A stretch of 64,000 nt of DNA. Source: Kuschelorhynchus macadamiae. Taxonomy: Eukaryota; Arthropoda; Insecta; Coleoptera; Curculionidae. The translations under genes and the position numbers were made by a program. Position 1 is the stretch's first letter. Each line of letters begins with the position of its first letter. The stretch is taken from the NCBI GenBank assembly GCA_030620095.1, contig JAUTXW010003370.1, positions 493,778 to 557,777 of the forward strand, read 5' to 3'. The notes beneath the pieces were generated by a model that saw nothing but the letters and a program-made list of their open reading frames with translations, searched no databases and was not told the origin of the DNA. Positions 44,586-55,254 of the stretch are shown one piece after another.

Positions 44586-44915
44586 TTATTGTTGACGGCA
44601 ACAGTTTAGAGGGCTAAAAGTGGTTCGCCGTTTCCTTCTTTGTGAATTTTTAAACCAATTTTTTTTTGCAATGTTTTCCTCACTTATTTTACAGAAGCAG
44701 CAAAACAGTCTCCTAGGTGCTGGTCCATCAGCTTCGTCTCTAGCTACATTATTGCCATTATGATGGTTCGTACAATACCAGTATTGTTTTAATATGTCAG
44801 GATCACATTTGATGTTGTCTGGTAATTTATCCCCCCGTCTAGGACCACGTCGAGGAAGTGAATCTCTCATATATATATACACCTTAAAAATATGGTAGTT
44901 TAAAGTGTAATGCAT
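44586..44915 (-). CDS. Unknown basic Cys-containing ORF
   Basis: The open frame from an internal ATG (near 44870: MRDSLPRRGPRRGDKLPDNI) shows several Cys/His (CTNHH, LFCCFC) and a basic tail (SQRRKRR). It could be a zinc-binding domain remnant of a mobile element. I do not recognise it and it may be spurious. Confidence 0.2.
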   Translation of the reverse strand: MHYTLNYHIFKVYIYMRDSLPRRGPRRGDKLPDNIKCDPDILKQYWYCTNHHNGNNVARDEADGPAPRRLFCCFCKISEENIAKKNWFKNSQRRKRRTTFSPLNCCRQQ

Positions 44916-44959
44916 ACCTTTCTAGATCAATATTCGAATGTGGCTTTTTATTAGTTTTT

Positions 44960-45482
44960 TGGGTGGTTCATAAAAAGTCCTAAACCTCTTCTATACGGTT
45001 TTAAATACATTCCCCCTCCTTTCGAATTTAGCCGTAACCCACCACCTGTTTTTGGGTTGTTGCATTTTTTGCTAAGCCTTTGCCTTCTATATCCAATGAA
45101 GTAACATTAAAGTTTCGCAAGCAAATACAAACACAATCTAAAAGTGCCAGCACCTCCTTAGAAATATCAACGCCAATCGCAAAATGGTACAAGTACACTG
45201 CTGAAACATCGGTGGATGCCCCAAAAAACGACAAAACCATTCCAATGTGATACGGTTTATGGGGTACGTTATGATACAAAAGTAAATAAAAATATAAAGT
45301 ATCTAGGTAACTTGGAAATACGTTTTCCTCCTGGTAAAGTAGCACTATGGCACGAAACAAAAAATATTGCAAGATTTGAAGGGAATATGAACTTAATATT
45401 CTTAAAAAATCCATTGGTATTTGATCATATAGACAAAGTGACTCCCGAACTGATAGAAACCTATAAAAATATGTTGCAGTAG
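44960..45482 (+). pseudogene. Decayed plus-strand ORF next to the Polinton-like genes
   Basis: Coding-like text appears in changing frames: KSPKPLLYGFKYIPPPFEFS (about 44975-45035), NEVTLKFRKQIQTQSKSAST, and then 45216-45482 with CDTVYGVRYDTKVNKNIKYL, LEIRFPPGKVALWHETKNIA and RFEGNMNLIFLKNP. The style matches a small uncharacterised protein often found with capsid-like and integrase genes in insect Polinton-like elements (inference). Frameshifted, not functional. Confidence 0.35.
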
Positions 45483-45574
45483 GCAAATGCAGCATAAAAT
45501 GATTATGAAGCGAAGATTACAAGAAACCAGGTGACAATATTTAGAGTTATAAAACCGTTAATAACAGGCTATTG

Positions 45575-47970
45575 ATTAGGAAGTGGGATTGCAAGAAAAA
45601 ACACATGCAATTCTATTCCCATTAAAAAAGCGTGTTTTATCGAAAAATCTTGACTACGGCTGTTGGAATAAACTGAAGGAGCTAGTGGAACGGTTACGAT
45701 TAGAGGTTCGCGTTTTACGGTCTCGGTCTCGATGCTTCGAGGCCGAGACCGAGACACTAAGATAGTCTCGAAAACAAAATTTTAAAAATAATAATTGTTC
45801 GCCGAGATGTTATTTAAATAAAAGTACATGGAAGCCTACGTTCAAAACCCAGAGTTTTTTCAATCTTAAAAATTTAACGTAAAAAAAACCCAATGTTGAA
45901 CATTTCAGTAAAGTAGAAAAAATGTAGGTATATTTACATAAAAAATTATTCCAAAAATCTATAATTCGAAATGATGTTGCCAACAGATGGAATCAGTAAA
46001 TAAAGATATACGGACAATAGTAGGTGTATCAAAATAAATATCACATATCCCTTGTTCTTTGGACATCAACAGAAAGGCCACACATCCCTAGAGTTACTTA
46101 AACAACCATCCACAGAACAATAATTATTTGATATTTCGAAAGATATACAAATGGAATAAGATATATTAAATACAAAATAAGGTCACACTATATAATGCTG
46201 CCGAACTCATGCAAGCAACGTGTTGGGCATTCTAGGGACAGACGTTATAATTCAATAGGTAGAAAACGATCAATGGCCAAGTAATGCACCCTTAGGTATT
46301 CTGTAAACTTTGCTATTTTGAACCAAACTTTTATTACTTTGATGCGTATTTACTTTCTTAACCAGGACCGTTCTTAGGGGTCTGCACGTTGTGCTTGCAC
46401 AAAGTCGGCTATGGTTCATAATACTACTTGTGAATCAACTATTTTTGTTTGGTAAATTAACTATAAATTTTAAAAGTGGAGTAGATTTTAAAAGTAAATT
46501 TATTTATTAAACAAATATCTACTTGTTCAATTTTTTGCCTGAAAGATCAATCTATAGTCTTTTTTGAGGAAATGTACAGTGATAATTATTTTTTAAGCGT
46601 AATAGTTGAATTAGCTTTATTAATCATGTATTTAAAATCCTAAGCCAAATTCTACTTTGTGTCTTGTCTCTTGAAAATCTTATCCGTATGTATATGTATT
46701 ATTTTTATTATAAATTTAATATCGTCCAATATTTTCAAATACAAACAAAATCAATACAAAAATATTGTTCTATAAAACATGTACCTTCTTTAATTAGCAA
46801 GCCATCGAAGCACTTAAAGAAGAAAATGTTAAGAAAAATTTTCACTGATTTTTTTTAACAATTTTTTGTTTGCTTTAAATCAGAAAATTTTTAAACAAAA
46901 ATCACCACAATTACTTCGTCTGTTGGAGACTTTACCGTATCTATAATATATAAGAATATGATATTGCGATGTTTTTAGTTGTTACGGTCTATTAATTATT
47001 AATTATTGAACCAAAAAACTAAAAATGTTTGGATTTTAGTTACTTTCAATAATTAAACATACAAACCGATTATAAATTTATAAAAATCACAATATCAAAA
47101 TCCTATATAGTATAGTTGTGATAAAGTGTCTCTCGTTGAGAACAGGGTAGCAATTTATGGTTTTCGACATGTGAAGTGAAATTTCGCTAGTAGAATTTCT
47201 AAATTTGGGAAATTCTCTTTTTATGGTTATTTATATCGTTTTTTAAATGACTATTTCACTAGTATCATTGTTATAAGAACATATACAATGCTAATATAAT
47301 ATAATTGATTATAGAAAAATTATTATTAAAAAATTAATTTCCCCCAAACATATATTTTTTGAATTATCTATATTATAATTTACGAACATTAGTTATTTTG
47401 CTACTTCACTTTGAGATCGAGACCGATAGTCTCGATAGGTAAGCATCAGTCTCGGTCTCGAACATTAAGTCTCGGTCTCGCGAACCCCTAGTTACGATTG
47501 CTGTAGAGTTACAAGATGGCTGGCACGATAATGAAATAATGTCAATTATCGAAGAACTTTGTGAACAAGGTATAATTTATTAAGAAAAGAAGCCACCTAA
47601 TTTGATTAGTATCAAATTAGAGACGTGAGTTGGAACTATGAATCCGAGCAGTGAAAAAATATAAATTGTTAAAAGGACTTTATATGTATTTGAGAAAAAA
47701 AATTTCTAGAACACACACTGTCATTAAAAGTTACGAAGATTTGTGGCAAACAGACTTGGTCGAAATGCAACAATATGCAAATGGAAATGATGGTTATTGT
47801 TATATCCTAGTGTGCATAATTTGCTATTCCAAATTTGTCTATACTAGGGCAATTTGAAACAAGACTTGTGTTAAAGTCACTAAAGCAATTAAAGTTATTA
47901 TTGAAGAAGCTGGATGTGCGCCAGTAAATCTGCAAAGCGACCAGGGCAAAGCATTTTCAAATCAATTTAA
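45575..47970 (+). pseudogene. Polinton-type integrase remnant, split by a hAT-like element
   Basis: Left piece: LKKRVLSKNLDYGCWNKLKE up to 45693. After the insert: ELQDGWHDNEIMSIIEELCE (47513 on) and then the integrase core with YEDLWQTDLVEMQQYANGND (first catalytic Asp in DLVEM, about 47755) and VNLQSDQGKAFSNQF (second Asp in SDQG, about 47940). The text stops near 47975, before the catalytic Glu. Stops at 47581 and 47855 break the frame. The DLWQxDLVEM wording is that of Polinton/Maverick integrases rather than Gypsy ones. Confidence 0.55.
45702..47491. mobile_element. hAT-like non-autonomous element with GAGACC-rich ends
   Basis: The 8-bp repeat TTACGATT flanks it (45694-45701 and 47492-47499). 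The left end is AGAGGTTCGCG and the right end is the reverse complement of CTAGGGGTTCGCG. Both subterminal regions are packed with GTCTCGGTCTCG words: a hairpin TCTCGGTCTCG / CGAGACCGAGA at about 45720-45755, and three such words at 47408-47480. The interior (1.6 kb) shows no transposase. It interrupts the Polinton-like integrase remnant. Confidence 0.7.
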
Positions 47971-48114
47971 TTCATGGATCATCAGATATTATTAAAATAT
48001 TATATTTTGTATTTTTTATTGTATCGAAATATGTATTTTGGTTAAGATTACTATAAAAATAAACACATCTTGAATTTTAAAGTTATTTTTATTTATCTTC
48101 GTCATTATCATCAG

Positions 48115-49019
48115 GAGTGGCTTTAATTTGTGTCCACGAATACCAAAACTTTCAAGTGTAAGCATGGTAAACTTATGAGCGTTTCTATCTATCTATTAAC
48201 CCAGTTTAGGCAATTCTTCTTCGAAATAGGTTACTACATACTTATTTAATATTTTTGCAAATTGCTTATGCATTCATTAATAACGTACTCCTTTGCAACA
48301 GCATCATTGTTTTTAGTTGGATGAGCAACACAAGTCAAACTCTTTCCTTGAATATCATATAACCCATCAGGTGCAAGCTTAAACCAATCCCGGGTGGACC
48401 TCGTAGTAATCCGACTTTGGGATTATTTCTCTTTCACATAAATTTATCAGTCGTGTTGTTAAGTTAACATCAACCATTTTAAGCTTATATTAAAGTATAA
48501 CCTAGTGATTGCCTCCTTATATATTATTAAAAAAAAACGAAACAAGGTAATAAAAAGGTTTCCTTATCTATATCCATTTTATCGACTGTGTCAACACCAC
48601 TCTGACCGTCGTTGGTACTGCTTTCAGGAACGACATAATTTTGTACATCACTATGATCACAACTGCTTTGAGCAATCATACCATGTTTTTGTAGATTTTT
48701 CCTTTGTTGCTTGTGCTCAGCTACTGCGTCAGTACCCAAATCTTCGTATAATCGATATTTCTCAATAATATTATTTCGGATATGTGGAATTTTATAAAAA
48801 AAAATCGTTTAGACCCCCCTAAAGCATTTCTGAACAAAAGGTATCCAAGGTACTTTTCACAAATATGTGTTACTACAGATAAATTGATTTGAATCCGCCA
48901 AATATTAAATATAAACTTCTCGGTCATCGATTCCAGACTGACTTAAAAGTGAAAGAATACCTTCAGACATTATTCTTAGCTGAACGTGGGAATCATACCT
49001 TTCAGTAACAACATCGCCC
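48115..49019 (-). pseudogene. Decayed minus-strand ORFs of unknown type
   Basis: Two coding-like stretches appear: one from ATG 49019 (MGDVVTERYDSHVQLRIMSE, SQSGIDDREVYI, then KYRLYEDLGTDAVAEHKQQR and VDTVDKMDIDKETFLLP near 48540), and one from ATG 48478 (MVDVNLTTRLINLCER) toward NAHKFTMLTLESFGIRG near 48150. Multiple frameshifts. Position beside the Polinton-like integrase suggests they are further genes of that element, but I cannot name them. Confidence 0.3.
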
Positions 49020-49029
49020 ATATTTAATT

Positions 49030-49400
49030 AGAAATAAATGTGTGACTATTTTATGATTTTGAATTTTGTTTCTAACAACTCCTTTATTACATTTTTTATT
49101 TAATAAGTTTTTTAAATTATAATACAACGGCAGCTTTAAGGTTAAATATTATTATTCCAAAACACCAAAATTTAATAACGACCTTGTATTACCACGCATA
49201 AACCTCTCGAGCTCTGTCCTAAGTAAGTCAAAATGAATTTATTTCATATTCCCGACTATGTCCAACGGAAGAGCTTCAACAACGCGTTTTGGTAAAAATG
49301 ATTGAAAATTTTGATTATGTGTTTTATGTTACCAGAATAGTTTCCCCAAAACGTGTTGCCAATAACTTAATTTTTTTAATAATATACTTTTCCCACCGTT
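49030..49400. other. No gene seen
   Basis: AT-rich spacer without recognised features. Confidence 0.3.
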
Positions 49401-49880
49401 AATGATGTTTTGCTTGCTTTGCTGAACATTTTCGTTATATTATATCAATATTTTGGAACCCGCGGACGGTGAAGCATTCATACTAGAACTAACCCTATTT
49501 GTATTGTCATACCCCTGAGAGTATCTATATATTCCTACATCATACCTATCCCTACTTTGATTATATAGTTATCATAACAAAAATTATCATGATCTCGACT
49601 ATAACTATCCCTATATCTTATATTACTCCTATATACATTTGTCTTTTTTACCTGGTCTATATTACCTCCCATTAGAATTGTCTCGAATATTCTGCGAAGA
49701 GTTACTGTCTCTACTTCCTATGCTATCACTAGATTTTGATTTATTTTCTTTTTGATATCCCCTTACTAAAGAATTATGTTTACTAGAATCATATTCGTTG
49801 AACTTTCTTAATGCACCTTTCTTAAATTTACTTGCTTTTCAGCTACTACACTGTCTAATATATTTTTATTACATTTACGT
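49400..49880 (-). pseudogene. Gag-like S/N/R/Y-rich remnant
   Basis: The minus-strand text KFNEYDSSKHNSLVRGYQKE, then NKSKSSDSIGSRDSNSSQNI and SRDHDNFCYDN, is low-complexity and basic/polar like the nucleic-acid-binding end of a retroelement gag. A primer-binding-site-like TGGCGCCCAACG lies just upstream, so it may be the 5' end of a fourth LTR element. Confidence 0.35.
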
Positions 49881-49889
49881 TGGGCGCCA
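49878..49889 (-). other. Possible LTR-element primer-binding site
   Basis: Minus-strand TGGCGCCCAACG resembles a retroelement primer-binding site. The sequence to its right (49890-50177) would then be a 5' LTR, truncated by the Gypsy 3 LTR at 50178. No partner LTR seen. Confidence 0.35.
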
Positions 49890-50351
49890 GTTGGTACGGG
49901 TTAGGTGGTGTCTACCACGCATTTTTTTTCTCAGGGTGCCTAGTTGAAAAAACGTAATTACTAACAAATAAAAACAGTGTAAAACAATCAGTAAGTTCCT
50001 GTTTATTAATTAATATAGTATTACAACGTATATTCCTCAGGTGCTCATAATAAAAGCAGGATATTTGAAAAATGTCAAGAAAACTTACAGAGCGATAATA
50101 ATAATAATAACAAGTACACTATAACAAGTTTATGATACCATAAACTGTAAAAGAATAAATTACAGGAATATATATATTGTTCCGGATTGGCCGGTATATA
50201 AACACGGTTTCTGAATGCACTTGTTTTATTTAGAAAACAGGTTGCAAAGGTAAAGACTGGATATACCTAACAATCCTAACTAAGGTAACTTTAAACTTGT
50301 CACTGACAGCTTGTTTACACTTCGCAGATCAAAATGTGGCCTCGCGGCGCG

Positions 50352-50360
50352 CTTATATAG
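50352..50360 (-). promoter_or_regulatory. TATA box of the Gypsy 3 LTR
   Basis: Minus-strand CTATATAAG, followed by GC-rich CGCGCCGCGAGGCC, in the middle of the LTR. A typical LTR core promoter. Confidence 0.6.
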
Positions 50361-50375
50361 CCTTTAGAAAAGGAT

Positions 50376-50405
50376 GGAATGATCTAGAAAATTCTAGAAT
50401 AATCT
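50376..50405. promoter_or_regulatory. Heat-shock-element-like array in the Gypsy 3 LTR
   Basis: Six contiguous pentamers: GGAAT, GATCT, AGAAA, ATTCT, AGAAT, AATCT. Four match the alternating nGAAn/nTTCn rule of heat shock factor sites, three of them adjacent and in phase; the two others are ATC variants. The array ends about 16 bp upstream of the TATA box in the element's transcription direction. Confidence 0.5.
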
Positions 50406-50589
50406 AAATGCTACAGGGTGAAAATAATTAAGCCTAACAGAGCCTTCGAGAACTATTTTTGACACTATCATAGTCGTTCCATGGATAAAAAATAAGGTAA
50501 GTCTGCTTCATTCAAATAACAAATAATAAATAAATTCACCTAAAACTTAACAAACCTTTAACTAGGGCTAATTTTACAAGATTGCCCCC

Positions 50590-51160
50590 TTAACGGGCTA
50601 GTCGATGGAGGTGCACCACTTTCATTTTTGCATGAGGGATCTTCTGAATACGGTATACCAAGTCATTCAGCCGGGTCACCACACGATACAAACCTTCCCA
50701 TGACTTCTGCAACTTCGGTGAGCGTCTCTTAGTTCTTTTTGGATTGTGTAAACAAACTTTTTCACCGACTGTAAATCCAGTATGATTGGCTTGTAGATCA
50801 TAACGTGATTTCATTCTTTCGCTTTCTGTCTGTTATTTATGGAGGACCTCTTTATGGATTTCTCTGAGGCGTTTACTAACTGGCTAGCATAATCCGTAGT
50901 AGTTATCTTATTGTCAAGAGGGCATCCAATCAAGAGGTCGACTGGAAGCTGTAAATCAGATCCAAATATTACACTGGCAGGTGTTTTTCCAGTGAATTGT
51001 AGAGTGATAGGCCGGTAAAAATGGTTGAATGCATTCATCCCAGTCACTTTGTTGTTCATTAACTTGAATTTTCAGGTAGCTCTCCAAAGTTCTATTAAAT
51101 CTTTCAACCATCAGGTTCGGTAATAATCTTTCACATCTGTACGACTTCCCAACCAATAAA
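50590..51160 (-). pseudogene. Gypsy 3 copy A integrase, C-terminal half
   Basis: Text includes LMVERFNRTLESYLKIQVNE (catalytic-Glu region), WDECIQPFLPAYHSTIH, TGKTPASVIFGSDLQLPVDL, and the terminal VGEKVCLHNPKRTKRRSPKL ... KMKVVHLHRLAR with a stop at 50590. Two frame changes separate these (about 50815 and 51050). Confidence 0.75.
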
Positions 51161-51640
51161 ACCTTTCTCGCACTTTTTCAAGAGTCTAGATAACACCAAA
51201 ATGTCCTCCGCCGACACCATTGTGTACGGCTTGCAATACTTCAGGAATTCTCTTTGAGGGCAAAATAGTTTTGATATTTGTTATTTTTGCCGTCAGAACT
51301 TTCCCAGATTCTTTTTAACAGGCCGTCTTTTATCACTAAAAAGTCCCATAAAGACCAAGACAATCCTTTAAATTTCTGGAATTTGGCTGCAATTTCTAGG
51401 TAACAAGTTCTTGGTGAATTTTCTAATTTCAGCTTAATTATAGGGCCAATATATTCTTGGGTCTTCTTGCTGATCTTTATATAACACTTTAGAGTCCCAC
51501 TCTTGAGAGCTTTGAAGTTCTGTTCTTCGGCAATGAAAATCGCAAGGATCATCTCTTTCCTCTTGTCTGTTGCATTGTTTACAACTTCCTGGGCATGGTC
51601 TTTCTTGATAAAGCATCAGCATTTTTATGGTTTAACCCTT
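51160..51640 (-). pseudogene. Gypsy 3 copy A region between RNase H and integrase
   Basis: KNADALSRR-like text and CKQCNRQEERDDPCDF near 51590, then LSWSLWDFLVIKDGLLKRIW near 51340, form the tether between RNase H and the integrase zinc finger. A frame change lies near 51540. Confidence 0.55.
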
Positions 51641-51659
51641 AGCGATGTTCAACTTTAAA

Positions 51660-52353
51660 GTCATAGTAAGTCGATATAATGGTCTAGCGATATTAGCAAT
51701 ACGTTTTATGAATCATCTGTAGTATGTACAAAGTCCCAGAAAACTACTTAGTTCATTACTGTCCTTTGGTACTGGCTATTTTTGAATGGTTTCAGTCGTC
51801 TCTGGACTGGTTTTTACTCCATGTTCGGTAATTACATGGCATAGATATTTCCCTTCTTTTTGGAAAACAGCTTCAATATTCTTCAATTTGCCTTCAAATG
51901 TTTTTCCAAGAATATTGATGTCATCTAAATATAGTAGGCACGTTTCCCATGTCATTCTATGTAATGTCAGTTCCATTTATCATTCAAAAGTAGCTAGGGC
52001 GTTGTATAATCCAAAATTGCCACAGTCCAGTCCACAGTCTCTGCCTCTTCTTTATCCGCTTGATTAAACTTAACTTGCCAATAATCACTTTTCAGATCCA
52101 GGGTCGAGAACTATTTTGATCCTTTTAAAGTTATCGTCAATTCTTGGTAAGGAAAAGCTATCTTTCTTAGTAACGTCATTAAGCCTGCGGAAGTCGACGC
52201 AGAATCTGTGGAATCATCCTTCTTCTTAACCAGGACTACTGGTGACGACCAGGGACTTTGCGATGGTTCTATAATGTCTTGTTTTTCCATATCCTCATAC
52301 CGCTTTGCCAAAGTTATTCTGTCTTGGAGGTATTGGTTTTTCCTAAGTCGCTG
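51660..52353 (-). pseudogene. Gypsy 3 copy A reverse transcriptase pieces
   Basis: MEKQDIIEPSQSPWSSPVVL (fingers, about 52290) and CLLYLDDINILGKTFEGKLK (catalytic YLDD, about 51930), then a thumb piece. The stretch between is shifted and partly deleted. Confidence 0.65.
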
Positions 52354-52860
52354 TCAGAGGGCATCCAGTTAAGAAATCAACTGGAAGATGCAAATCGGAT
52401 CCAAATATTACACTAGCAGGTGGATTCATTAACTGCAGAGAGATAGGCTAGTAAAAATGGTTGAATTCATTTATCCCAGTCACTTTGTTATTCATTACAT
52501 TAGATTTTCAGGTTCAAAGTTCTATTAAAACTTTCAACCATTCCATCTGACTGCGGATGAAGAGATGTAGTTTTTGTCTAATGAATTCCTAATACCCCTT
52601 GAATACATCGGATTCAACACGTTGTTTGCTTTCTTTTGCCACGAGTATGACTTCGGCACCAATCTTTCACATCCTTACGACTTCCTAACCAATAAAACCT
52701 TTCCTAAACTTTTTCAAGGTCTTCATAACGCCAAAATGTCCTCCGCCGACACTGTTCTGTACGGCTTTTAAAATTTCAGGAATTCTCTTTGATGGCAAAA
52801 TAATTTGATATTTGTTATTTTTGCCGTGAGGACTTTAACCAGATTCTTTTTAACAGGTAG
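52354..52860 (-). pseudogene. Gypsy 3 copy B integrase pieces
   Basis: Nucleotide-level counterpart of 50915-51250: GAGGGCATCCAGTTAAGAAA, ATCCAAATATTACACTAGCA and CATTTATCCCAGTCACTTTG recur with several differences and small deletions. Confidence 0.65.
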
Positions 52861-52870
52861 TCTTTTACCA

Positions 52871-53452
52871 CTAAAGAGTCCCATAAAGCCCAGTATCCTT
52901 TAAATTTCTGGGATTTGGCTGCAATTTCTTGCTAATCTTAGGATAAAACTTTTGGGTTCCATTCTTGAGATCTTTGAAGTGCTGTTTTTCGGCAATGAAA
53001 ATCGTCAAGATCTTCTCTGTCCTCGTGTTTTCTGGGCATGGTCTTCTCGATAAAGCATCAGCATTTTTATTGTGTATCCCTTTTCGATGTTCAATTTTAA
53101 AGTTATATTCCTGTAGGTGCAGCAACTACCTGGCTATTTCTCCCTCGGAATCGTTAATTTGTAACAACCATTTAAGTGACGCATGGTCCGTTTCTAAAAG
53201 GTATTTTTGCCCCTGGAAATACTTATAAAAGTGCTCCAATGTTTTATCAGTAACCAGTTTCCCTCTTACACAATAGTTGCGTTCAGGTCTAGAAAGAACC
53301 TTGCTAAAGTTGGCTATTACTTTTTCTTTGCCGTTTTGTATTTGTGACAAACTACCACCAATAGCGGCATTATTTGCATCGGTTTCTACAATAAACATCT
53401 CGGATGGCTCAGGATATGACAAGACTGCAGAATTACACAAGGATTTCTTCAA
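52871..53452 (-). pseudogene. Gypsy 3 copy B RNase H and tether
   Basis: FIVETDANNAAIGGSLSQIQ (catalytic Asp), NYCVRGKLVTDKTLEHFYKY (where the usual catalytic Glu context ERELLA is changed to GKLVTD) and YLLETDHASLKWLL (catalytic Asp), then YNFKIEHRKGIHNKNADALS. Two open frames meet near 53126 with a frame change. Confidence 0.7.
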
Positions 53453-53760
53453 GTGGTGAAACGCTTCTCTACATTCTTGTGTCCATACATAGCTGTGATT
53501 GCTTTCAGTAAGTCGATGTAACGGTCTAGCGATATTAGCAAAACATTTTATGAATCGCCTGTAGTATGTACATAGTCCCAGTAAACCGATATGACAACAC
53601 TGGAGAATTACGCAAGGCTTTCTTCAAGTGGTTAAATGCTTCTCCACATTCTTGTGTCCATACATAGCTGTGATTACTTTCAGTAAGTCGATGTAATGGT
53701 CTAGCGATATTAGCAAAACATTTTATGAATTGCGTGTAGTATGTACAAAGTCCCAGAAAA
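53418..53760. repeat. 175-bp tandem duplication in Gypsy 3 copy B
   Basis: CATACATAGCTGTGATTGCT (53485) and CATACATAGCTGTGATTACT (53660), with the surrounding ~165 bp, are repeated at a 175-bp spacing. It covers the reverse transcriptase thumb/RNase H junction and disrupts the frame. Confidence 0.8.
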
Positions 53761-54480
53761 CTCCTTAGTTTCAGTCTTCTCTGGATCGGTTTTTTACACC
53801 ATGTTCGGTAATTACATGGCTTGGATATTTTACTTCGATTAAGAAAAACTGGCACTTCTTGGGACTGAGTTTTAAGTCAGCCATTCTGTTTCTGGAAAAC
53901 AACTTCAATATTCTTCAAATGACCTTCAAATGTTTCTCCAAGAATTACGATGTCATCTAAATACTCTAGGCGTGTTTCCTATGGCATTCCATGTAACGTT
54001 AGTTCTATTAAACATTCAAAAGTCGCTGGGTCGATGCATAATCCAAAAGGCATAACTTTAAATTGCCACAGTCCAGTCCCAGTAGAAATCGCTGTCTTTT
54101 CTTTATCCTCTGGATTAAACTTAACTTGCCAATAACCACTTTTCGGGTCCAGGGTCGAGAACCATTTTTATCATTAACAGGATGTTAAAATGTCCAAGGT
54201 ATCGACAATTCTTAGTAAAGGAAAGCTTTCTTTCTTTATAATGCCATTAAGCCTGCGAAAGTCGACGCATAATATCATGGATCCATCTTTCTTCTTAACC
54301 AGGACTACTGGTGATGACCAGGGACTTTTCAATGGTTCTATAATGTCTTTTTTTTCAATATTCTCAAGCATCTGATCAACTTCTTGCCGCTTTGCTAAAG
54401 GCATTTCGTCTTGTTGTTTTATCGGCGCTGCATCACCACCAAACTATGCTGGTTTTTCCTAAGTCGCTTCAGTCAAAGAG
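53535..54480 (-). pseudogene. Gypsy 3 copy B reverse transcriptase
   Basis: The frame 54404-54174 has MLENIEKKDIIEPLKSPWSS, PVVLVKKKDGSMILCVDFRR and LNGIIKKESFPL. Shifted frames follow with the palm and a YLDD-like region near 53960, then LRSFLGLCTYYTQFIKCFAN (thumb, about 53750). Several frameshifts. Confidence 0.65.
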
Positions 54481-54939
54481 AAGGCATCTTGATTTCTACT
54501 CAGAAGTTCTTCCAATTTGGACACCTGAACTTGTAAATGTTGCAATGATTTCACCAGGATTTGGAGTACCTTAGGTAAAGTATTGTGGGGGGTAAAGTAG
54601 GGTGAAGATGGCCAGTCTGTAGAAGTAAATATTGTATTAGCAGGTTGACAGATTCCGATCTTGTCACCCTTTTTGACATGCTAAGGATTTTCTTTTACAT
54701 TCATCATTTTTGCATGTAGTGAACAGTCTTGAATTGGTTCGAACAAAATAACTTCTTTATGTAAGCCGTCAAGCACTGATTTCACTATACATTCTGACCT
54801 CGCAGGTAAAGTAGCGTCTTCTAGTTAAACAACTCGGATAGTGGATTAATTTCTTCGTCGCAGATTACTATTTCATCATTTTTTATATAGAGGACCCGCT
54901 GTGATAAATCAAGTACAGATCAATGTTGATCCATAACAT

Positions 54940-55254
54940 CAAGACCGAGTATTATGTCTGCGCGACAAACACAGTGTGTACGAACGTTGTGCTTCCCAGG
55001 TTTATTTCAGCTTCGTGTATTCCCTTTACAGGTATACTTTCACCATTGGTTGTTTCCAAGACGTAATTCTTGTATGGGTTTTCTATTCTACAAGGAGCTA
55101 TGACGTCCTGCTTCACAATGGTGTGAGTCGAACCAGTATCCAGTACCATTTCACATAGTACAGCGGTTATGTACATGCCTTTTCTTTGTCGGAAAGGTAG
55201 ATACTCGTTTTCATGCTTCGGTTGCCTAGTAAGAGCCTCTTGCAACTGCTTCAA
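54940..55254 (-). pseudogene. Gypsy 3 aspartic protease
   Basis: CEMVLDTGSTHTIVKQDVIA (DTGS active site) preceded by EYLPFRQRKGMYITA and followed by VLETTNGESIPVKGIHEAEI. The second half is cut by a frame change near 54952. Confidence 0.65.

Larger units (their letters stand above)
50178..50578 (-). repeat. Gypsy 3, 3' LTR
   Basis: Element-sense TGTAAAATTAG ... CCGGAACA, 401 bp, directly downstream of a polypurine tract (AAGGGGGCAATCT). It contains a TATA box and a heat-shock-element-like array. The partner LTR is not in the window at the expected place (after 55900). Confidence 0.6.

Noticed and set aside
45028..45495. 155-residue minus-strand frame
   Set aside because: Opposite to the plus-strand text with better protein-like composition (LEIRFPPGKVALWHE); treated as shadow.
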